12,419 bases of DNA, taken from the NCBI GenBank assembly GCA_025455345.1, contig JALOMS010000069.1:1-12419 (forward strand), given 5' to 3'. Below, piece by piece: positions 7,835 through 12,419 of the stretch. The translations under genes and the position numbers were made by a program. Numbering within the stretch: position 1 is the stretch's first letter; each line of letters opens with the position of its first letter. The notes beneath the pieces are model-generated. The model did not search any database and had not been told where the DNA came from. It saw only the letters and a program-made list of their open reading frames with translations. This DNA comes from Thermoflexibacter sp. (lineage in GTDB: Bacteria > Bacteroidota > Bacteroidia > Cytophagales > Thermoflexibacteraceae).

Positions 7835-9331
7835 TTAATAAATCTGATGAAATAAGGGTTTTAGCGTCGAATATAATTTTTCATATACTCCAAAATTTTT
7901 CATATAGGCAAGATGCTTTTCTTGATTTGGTAAAAATTCTTTTTCTTTGGGAATTAATTTTTTGGCTTCGTCCCAATTACTTATATCACCTAAACCTTTC
8001 ATTGCCAATAAGCAAGCCCCAATTGCGGTACTTTCGGAACTATTGGGTACAATGATTTTTTGATTAAAAATATCTGCCATCATTTGTACCCAAAAACTCG
8101 ATTTGGTGAAACCGCCTGAAGCATAAATGCTATTAGATGTCTCGTTTTCTTGGTGAGGAATCAAGGGGGAAGATTGTAACTTATATTCTCCAAATACCTT
8201 CCCAACACTATATAAGGCATACATAACTCCTTCTAAAACAGCACGATAAAAATGGGCTTGTGTATGATTTTTCCCAATTCCAAAAAATACTCCTCTGGCG
8301 GAAGAATCCCAAATTGGAGCGCGCTCTCCCAAGAGGTAAGGCAGAAAAATCAAACCTTCTGCTCCTGCGGGTACGCTATCCGCAAGCAAAAATACATTCC
8401 CTAATTTTTCATTGGGGAAAAAGGCTTCTCTGAGCCATTGGACTATGATGCCACCGTTGTTAATCGCTCCTCCTATAATGTATTGATTATCTGTGGTATA
8501 ATAACAAAAAGTACGCATTTGCTCATCTACAAATGGCTGATAGGTAGTCATGCGAATTGCGCCACTTGTGCCTATGGTTGCAGCAACTTCTCCTTCTTGC
8601 ACTGCGCCTGTTCCTAAGTTTGCCAAACAGCCATCGCTTGCACCAATGACAAATTTTATTCCTACAAACTCTTGATAATCAAGTTTTTTTGATTCTTTGA
8701 TTTGAAAAATAGATACCGTATCAACAGGTTTTGAAAGTTTATCTTCTGAAATACCTATCAGGGCTAAGGATTCCTCAAACCAATCCAAAGAGAAAATATC
8801 AAATAACCCCGTAGCGGAGGCAAGAGAATAGTCGATGACATACTCGTCAAACAATCTGGCAAATATATATTCTTTAATGCCAATAAATTTGTGGGCTTTC
8901 TCTATTAATTGCGGTTGATTCTCTCTAAACCACAATAGTTTACACAAAGGAGACATGGCATGAATTGCCGTTCCTGTATGCTGATAGATTTGTTTTCCCA
9001 AAGTAGTATTTCTCAAATTATCAGCGATTTGCTTTGCTCTGTTGTCAGCCCAAGTGATGAGATTGGTGAGGGGCTTGTGCTTTTCATCAACCGCCATGAG
9101 GCTGTGCATAGCCGCACTGAAAGCAACAATACTGACTTCGCCAACCTCTGCCATTGCCTGTTTGATGACTTGAATAGTTGCCTCAAATATTTCATTGGGA
9201 TTTTGTTCTTGATAATCAGGCTTTGGGGAAAAAATTTTGTATGCAATTTGTTTAATAGCATGTATATTTCCTTGATTATCAATAGCTACTGCTTTAACGC
9301 TACTCGTCCCGATATCTACTCCTATGTACAT
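7835..9331 (-). CDS. gntK: Gluconokinase, FGGY carbohydrate kinase family
   Basis: 498 aa from the ATG at 9331, the normal FGGY length. The reading frame extends 57 codons further to a GTG inside the tandem repeat array, but that part is repeat-derived and the protein proper begins MYIGVDIGTSSVKA. The phosphate-binding loop is DIGTSSVKA (6-14). SAAMHSLMAVD (72-82), ITWADNR (92-98), HAMSPLCKLLW (124-134) and IDYSLASATGLFDI (166-179) match FGGY gluconokinases better than xylulokinases. The catalytic base is probably D233 in ASDGCLANLGTG, and the adenine-side motif is ASGGFTKSSFW (404-414). The enzyme would phosphorylate D-gluconate to 6-phosphogluconate in the cytoplasm, feeding the pentose phosphate or Entner-Doudoroff route. 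No gnt permease or regulator lies beside it, so the substrate rests on sequence alone; another sugar or polyol is possible. It is first in a likely three-gene transcript. Confidence 0.88.
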   Translation of the reverse strand: MYIGVDIGTSSVKAVAIDNQGNIHAIKQIAYKIFSPKPDYQEQNPNEIFEATIQVIKQAMAEVGEVSIVAFSAAMHSLMAVDEKHKPLTNLITWADNRAKQIADNLRNTTLGKQIYQHTGTAIHAMSPLCKLLWFRENQPQLIEKAHKFIGIKEYIFARLFDEYVIDYSLASATGLFDIFSLDWFEESLALIGISEDKLSKPVDTVSIFQIKESKKLDYQEFVGIKFVIGASDGCLANLGTGAVQEGEVAATIGTSGAIRMTTYQPFVDEQMRTFCYYTTDNQYIIGGAINNGGIIVQWLREAFFPNEKLGNVFLLADSVPAGAEGLIFLPYLLGERAPIWDSSARGVFFGIGKNHTQAHFYRAVLEGVMYALYSVGKVFGEYKLQSSPLIPHQENETSNSIYASGGFTKSSFWVQMMADIFNQKIIVPNSSESTAIGACLLAMKGLGDISNWDEAKKLIPKEKEFLPNQEKHLAYMKNFGVYEKLYSTLKPLFHQIY

Positions 9332-9379
9332 GGATTTAGTGTTTTTTGGAAAAGAAGTATTGATATGTAAGTAATTGTG

Positions 9380-9412
9380 CAAAAATAACCGCCGTAGCGA
9401 CGGTCGCCCCAA
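9380..9412 (-). promoter_or_regulatory. Likely gluconokinase promoter with a GC-rich palindrome between its elements
   Basis: Read on the minus strand, TATTTTTG (9387-9380) matches the Bacteroidota -7 consensus TAnnTTTG. TTG (9412-9410) lies 22 bases upstream as a possible -33 element, a spacing slightly longer than usual. Transcription would begin near 9373, about 42 bases before the ATG at 9331. The spacer between the elements is GC-rich and contains the 11-bp palindrome GCGACGGTCGC (9397-9407), flanked by a second overlapping fold CCGT-AGCG-ACGG. It could be an operator or part of a repeated intergenic element. The motif match is direct; promoter activity is inference. Confidence 0.45.
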
Positions 9413-9423
9413 CCCCAGCTCTT

Positions 9424-9515
9424 CAGTTGCACTGCGCCAGTTGCACTGCGCCAGTTGCACTGCGCCAGTTGCACTGCGCCAGTTGCACTGCGCCAGTTGC
9501 ACTGCGCCAGTTGCA
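9424..9515. repeat. 14-bp tandem repeat array, 6.6 identical copies
   Basis: The unit CAGTTGCACTGCGC occurs six times without a mismatch (starts 9424, 9438, 9452, 9466, 9480, 9494). An 8-base partial copy CAGTTGCA follows (9508-9515). The unit is 9/14 G+C, against an AT-rich background. Each unit splits into CAGT-TGC-ACTG-CGC, so complementary 4-base half-sites alternate every 7 bp and the strand can fold into small hairpins. Fourteen is not a multiple of three, and the array has no stop codon in any of the six frames, which produces false ORFs on both strands. It lies just upstream of the likely gluconokinase promoter and outside both flanking genes. Identical copies suggest recent expansion by slippage or recombination, or an active role. 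Confidence 0.95.
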
Positions 9516-9668
9516 GAAGAAGGGAGCTAAAATACAGATTTACAGCAAGTCTTTCCCCAGAGGGGGCGCAATGCAATTGAAAGATTTAGATAGGGGCAAA
9601 AGTACGATTTAATTTGCTTATGTACTTAAATAGGGAATTAAAAATTTTGACAGTGCAAGCAACCCCCC
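9516..9668. other. Non-coding remainder of the gluconokinase-lipoprotein spacer
   Basis: Nothing coding is supported here. A small G/C hairpin, CCCC-AGA-GGGG (9555-9565), and a stretch of alternating G-rich and AT-rich sequence are visible. A TTGACA-like hexamer occurs near 9648-9653 but has no good -10 partner. No TAnnTTTG promoter was found for the downstream lipoprotein gene. Confidence 0.4.
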
Positions 9669-9708
9669 TATCAAAAATCTTGTAAAAGGGTAAAAACAAT
9701 TTTTGATA
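9669..9708 (+). promoter_or_regulatory. AT-rich hairpin ending on the lipoprotein start codon
   Basis: TATCAAAAAT (9669-9678) and ATTTTTGATA (9699-9708) form a perfect 10-bp inverted repeat. It can be extended to 13 bp past a 2-base bulge (TGT with ACA). The final A is the first base of the proposed ATG (9708-9710). In RNA this would fold right up to the start codon and might limit translation; in DNA it could be an operator. If translation instead begins at the ATG at 9723, the hairpin would lie wholly in the leader. Confidence 0.45.
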
Positions 9709-10880
9709 TGATTAAAAATTCAATGTTTCGCTTAGCTCAATTTTTAGGTGTGTTACTAATTTTTACACGCTGTTCCAGTGATGCTTCCAAAGAAGTAATA
9801 TTGCCTCCGTCTGACTTGATTTATGCTTCTAATCAAATAGAAATAGTAGAAGGACAAAAGGTTAGCAGTCTCCCCCCTACTATCAAAGGCACGAAACCAT
9901 TTACTTTTTCTATGGTGAGCAATCCTACGACTTCACAAATTTCTATTGATAATCAGGGAGTTGTGTCTGTGTTAGAAAATATAACAGCAGGCACTTACAA
10001 AATCAGCGTGATAGTAAGCAATGTAGCTCAATCCATTACTTTTAAGGACATACTCACCCTTCATGTAAAGCCAAAGATAGTACCTGTGTCTAATCTAACT
10101 TATATGCCCAATACCGTAGAAACTACGGAGGGTATGATGGTAAGCTCGCCAATGCCCAATGTACAAGGGTCTTCTCCCATTACCTATACAATTACCACCA
10201 ATCCCATGACCGACCAAATCACTGTAGATGGGAAAGGAGTAATAAGTGCTTCTAATGCGCTAAAAACAGGGACTTATGCTGTTACAGTAAGTGCAAAAAA
10301 TGAAGCAGGAAGTGCTACTATCTCAAATGCTTTTACGATTACCGTCAAAGCGATAAATATTCCTCCTGTCCTGCCCTCAAGTCTTTCCTATACTCCAAAC
10401 AAAATCACTACGGAGCAGGGCAAAACAATGATGAGTGCTACTCCAACTATTTCGGGTACAAGCCCATTCTCTTTTTCTATTGTTTCTACAAATACAAGTA
10501 ATGGGAATATTGCTATTAATGCCAATACTGGAGTAGTTACAGCAAGTGCGAATACTACCATTGGGACATACAACATTGATGTAAACGTGAGAAATACAGC
10601 AGGGAATGTAACATTTGCCAATGCGCTAAGTATCGTTGTCGAATCTCCCGCAATGCCGACTATTTCTTTTGCCAAAGATGTACAGCCCATTCTCCAAGTC
10701 TGCGGAAGTTGCCACAATTTCAACACATACACAGGAGCTAAAGGAAACATTAACAATATATTGGACAGAGTCCAACGCCCACAAGGGAGTGCGGGATTTA
10801 TGCCACAGGGCGGTACTCCACTCACCAAAACGCAAATAGATATATTAAAAAAATGGCTTGATGATGGATTGAAAGAATAG
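9708..10880 (+). CDS. Lipoprotein with three Ig-like repeats and a C-terminal monohaem cytochrome c domain
   Basis: 390 aa. The N-terminus (MFRLAQFLGVLLIFTRC) looks like a lipoprotein signal with the lipidated cysteine at C22, but the residue before it is Arg where Gly, Ala or Ser is usual, so processing is uncertain. Three related repeats of about 90 residues follow, at about 37-121, 128-214 and 225-312. Each opens 'L-x-Y-x-x-N-x-I/V-E-x-x-x-G' and closes 'G-T-Y-x-I-x-V-x-x-x-N-x-A-x-x-x-x-F', the He_PIG or cadherin-like Ig fold of surface proteins. Residues 321-390 are a small c-type cytochrome: FAKDVQPIL, haem site C332-GS-C335-H336, and M365 in GFMPQGG as probable second axial ligand, ending in a helix (KTQIDILKKWLDDGL). 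The product is probably exported and anchored at the cell surface or outer membrane, carrying one covalent haem. A structural or electron-transfer role is inference. The start may be 9708 or 9723. Confidence 0.85.
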   Translation: MIKNSMFRLAQFLGVLLIFTRCSSDASKEVILPPSDLIYASNQIEIVEGQKVSSLPPTIKGTKPFTFSMVSNPTTSQISIDNQGVVSVLENITAGTYKISVIVSNVAQSITFKDILTLHVKPKIVPVSNLTYMPNTVETTEGMMVSSPMPNVQGSSPITYTITTNPMTDQITVDGKGVISASNALKTGTYAVTVSAKNEAGSATISNAFTITVKAINIPPVLPSSLSYTPNKITTEQGKTMMSATPTISGTSPFSFSIVSTNTSNGNIAINANTGVVTASANTTIGTYNIDVNVRNTAGNVTFANALSIVVESPAMPTISFAKDVQPILQVCGSCHNFNTYTGAKGNINNILDRVQRPQGSAGFMPQGGTPLTKTQIDILKKWLDDGLKE

Positions 10881-10953
10881 ATAATTTTCTGAATTTGGGA
10901 TTAAATCTTTACATACTTTCCCAACTTCATTCAATCTATTTTGAGAAAACATC

Positions 10954-10961
10954 TATCTTTG
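10954..10961 (+). promoter_or_regulatory. Bacteroidota -7 element for the THUMP methyltransferase gene
   Basis: TATCTTTG matches TAnnTTTG exactly and lies in the 119-bp spacer after the cytochrome lipoprotein. Transcription would begin near 10968, giving a leader of about 32 bases before the ATG at 11000. A -33 TTG at the expected distance is not clear, so only the -7 part is claimed. It suggests the methyltransferase gene is transcribed on its own. Confidence 0.5.
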
Positions 10962-10999
10962 TTGCCTAAAATAAACAAATCGCACAAAATCATAACCCA

Positions 11000-12157
11000 A
11001 TGTCAAATACCCCCTTCAAAATGATAGCACAAACCATGTTTGGTTTGGAGGAAATATTAGTCAATGAGCTTACTGCGCTTGGAGCAAAGGAAATAGAAAA
11101 ACTCAATCGAGCCGTTGCTTTTGAAGGTGATTTGGAGATGATGTACAAAGCCAATCTTTGCTTGCGTACTGCACTGCGCGTCTTAGTGCCTATTCATTCG
11201 TTTACAGTCAAAAACGAATATGATTTGTACCAAAGAATCAAAGAAATGGAATGGGAGAATTATATGAATGTGTCTGATACATTGGCGATTAACTGCTCTC
11301 TTAATTCTACTCTTTTTGGACATTCCCAATATTTAGAACAAAAGACCAAAGACGCAATTGTCGACAGATTTAGAGAACGCTTAGGCAAACGACCTTCCGT
11401 AGATACAGAGTTTCCTACGCTAAGAATTAATCTTTTCGTCAATCAAGAAAATTGCATTGTTTCGCTGGATAGTTCGGGGGAGTCATTGCACAAGCGCGGC
11501 TATCGCGACCAGACCAATCTCGCTCCTATCAATGAGGTATTAGCCGCAGGCATGATTCTGCTGACAGGCTGGGACGGAAAAAGTAATTTTATCGACCCTA
11601 TGTGTGGCTCTGGGACGATTCTCATTGAGGCGGCATTGATTGCGCGCAATATACCCGCAGGAAGCTACAAATCCATGTTTGGCTTTGAGAAATGGAAAAA
11701 TTTTGATGCAGATTTGTGGGAAAATGTGTATGACCAAGCTATGAACCAAATCACAGATAATCAGCCTATTATCCTTGGTGGCGAAATATCCAAGCACGTA
11801 GCTCGCAAAGCCATCATCAATGTCAATGAAGCAAATATGAAAAATGCCATACGCATAGAAAACTGTGCTTTCCAAGACTTGCCTGCTCCCGAAGGAAATG
11901 GCATATTGGTGCTTAATCCTCCCTACGGTGAGCGCATGGACAAAGATGAAGACATCAATGCCCTATACAAATCCATAGGCGATACCCTAAAAAAGAAATG
12001 GGCAGGATATAATGCTTGGCTCATTACCTCTAACATGGAAGCCGCTAAGCATATTCGTCTCGACCCTAAGCCAAAAATCAAACTATTCAACGGGTCTTTG
12101 GAATGTAGATTTATGCGCTATGAATTGTACAGTGGCTCGCGAAGAAAAGATAAGTAA
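11000..12157 (+). CDS. THUMP-domain SAM-dependent RNA methyltransferase (RlmL N-terminal/YpsC type)
   Basis: 385 aa, the usual length of the single-enzyme YpsC type and matching the N-terminal half of the fused E. coli RlmL. Residues about 1-60 form the N-terminal ferredoxin-like region and about 65-160 the THUMP RNA-binding domain, ending in SLDSSGESLHKRGYR (155-169), a family signature. The Rossmann methyltransferase domain follows: DPMCGSGT (199-206) is the SAM-binding motif, a downstream block GGEISKHVARKAIINVNEAN carries the acidic SAM residue, and NPPYGER (306-312) is the catalytic NPPY motif for methylating a base amino group. The expected reaction is N2-methylation of a guanosine, in E. 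coli G2445 of 23S rRNA. The exact target here is inferred. The enzyme is cytoplasmic. The gene has its own -7 promoter element and no obvious operon partner. Confidence 0.92.
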   Translation: MSNTPFKMIAQTMFGLEEILVNELTALGAKEIEKLNRAVAFEGDLEMMYKANLCLRTALRVLVPIHSFTVKNEYDLYQRIKEMEWENYMNVSDTLAINCSLNSTLFGHSQYLEQKTKDAIVDRFRERLGKRPSVDTEFPTLRINLFVNQENCIVSLDSSGESLHKRGYRDQTNLAPINEVLAAGMILLTGWDGKSNFIDPMCGSGTILIEAALIARNIPAGSYKSMFGFEKWKNFDADLWENVYDQAMNQITDNQPIILGGEISKHVARKAIINVNEANMKNAIRIENCAFQDLPAPEGNGILVLNPPYGERMDKDEDINALYKSIGDTLKKKWAGYNAWLITSNMEAAKHIRLDPKPKIKLFNGSLECRFMRYELYSGSRRKDK

Positions 12158-12218
12158 TCATAGTTTTATCTTGCATGTCCTGTACAAATTTTTAAATAAA
12201 TACATGGAAGCAAGCAAA

Positions 12219-12419
12219 TTACAAACTTAATCCCTTATAAGTCAAATAAATAGCTAATGCAAAAATCCATACACAGGAAACAATAGCCAAAAGAGAGAAC
12301 TTTCCCGTTGCGGAGTCTTTTACCAAGACAACTCTCTGATGCAAAGGCTCTGCGCGTAAAATAGTAAAAAATAGCATCAATGCTATTCCTAATTGAATGA
12401 TTATCAATGGAATACTATT
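12219..12419 (-). CDS. Small membrane protein, C-terminal part (cut by window edge)
   Basis: The minus-strand frame is open from the right edge to a TAA at 12219, giving 66 residues. A TTG at 12407 could be read as a start, but the frame is open beyond it, so I treat the gene as continuing outside the window. Two membrane helices are visible: IPLIIIQLGIALMLFFTIL at the upstream end and LLAIVSCVWIFALAIYLTY near the C-terminus. They are joined by a charged loop of about 23 residues (RAEPLHQRVVLVKDSATGKF). I recognise no family. It is convergent with the methyltransferase gene; the 61-bp gap (12158-12218) holds only a weak CTTGC/GCAAG inverted repeat, not a convincing terminator. Confidence 0.55.
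   Translation of the reverse strand, partial: NSIPLIIIQLGIALMLFFTILRAEPLHQRVVLVKDSATGKFSLLAIVSCVWIFALAIYLTYKGLSL

Noticed and set aside
9332..9502. N-terminal extension of gluconokinase to a GTG at 9502
   Set aside because: The extra residues are translated from the repeat array and the GC-rich promoter element, and the FGGY fold begins exactly at the ATG at 9331.
9424..9515. CRISPR array
   Set aside because: The 14-bp units abut directly with no unique spacers, the unit is far too short, and no cas gene is nearby.
9427..9612. Plus-strand cysteine-rich 61-residue peptide
   Set aside because: Its sequence is the tandem repeat read in a stop-free frame; no start context or homology supports it.
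11167..11180. Second internal copy of the array unit in the methyltransferase gene
   Set aside because: Only 10 bases (TGCACTGCGC) match, which is not notable for a motif of this kind in 12 kb.
12158..12218. Terminator between the methyltransferase and the small membrane protein
   Set aside because: Only a 5-bp CTTGC/GCAAG pair with uneven inner pairing is present, too weak to call.

Overview
The window reads as chromosomal DNA of a Bacteroidota bacterium, most likely a Cytophagales-type organism. It is AT-rich. Starts lack Shine-Dalgarno sequences and often follow A-rich leaders. Several intergenic regions carry the Bacteroidota -7 promoter motif TAnnTTTG. The gene content also fits: a two-component propeller sensor, a secreted von Willebrand A protein with D/E-T-V repeats, and a short signal-peptide-bearing M1 peptidase. 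I see no phage, transposase, CRISPR, tRNA or rRNA.

Layout. 1-535 (-) is the N-terminus of a propeller-type sensor regulator, cut by the window edge. 785-1123 (-) is a small secreted protein with a hairpin terminator behind it. The 250-bp divergent spacer 1124-1373 holds two near-identical 17-bp sites exactly 52 bp apart. 1374-2198 (+) is an MscS-type mechanosensitive channel. A long hairpin separates it from 2291-5005 (-), a large secreted protein with a helical front and a C-terminal VWA domain. 5178-6779 (+) is a secreted M1 metallopeptidase, tail to tail (4-bp gap) with a three-gene minus-strand cluster: 9331-7835 FGGY gluconokinase, 7796-7227 PlsC-like acyltransferase and 7185-6784 DoxX-like membrane protein. 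9708-10880 (+) is a surface lipoprotein with three Ig-like repeats and a terminal monohaem cytochrome c domain. 11000-12157 (+) is a THUMP-domain RNA methyltransferase. 12219-12419 (-) is the C-terminal part of a small membrane protein running off the right edge.

The most unusual stretch is the 376-bp spacer 9332-9707 between gluconokinase and the cytochrome lipoprotein. It contains a GC-rich 14-bp tandem array (6.6 copies) whose unit is built from alternating CAGT and ACTG half-sites every 7 bp. Next to it is a GC-rich palindrome placed between apparent -33 and -7 elements of the gluconokinase promoter. At the other end is an AT-rich hairpin whose right arm ends on the first base of the lipoprotein start codon. 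The array is free of stop codons in all six frames, so it produces false N-terminal extensions; the real gluconokinase start is 9331.

Most genes are ordinary envelope and housekeeping functions that do not form one obvious pathway. I do not see a clear new multi-gene system. The best candidates for something undescribed are the repeat array and promoter module, the phased repeats at 1201-1269, and the Ig-cytochrome and helical-VWA proteins.
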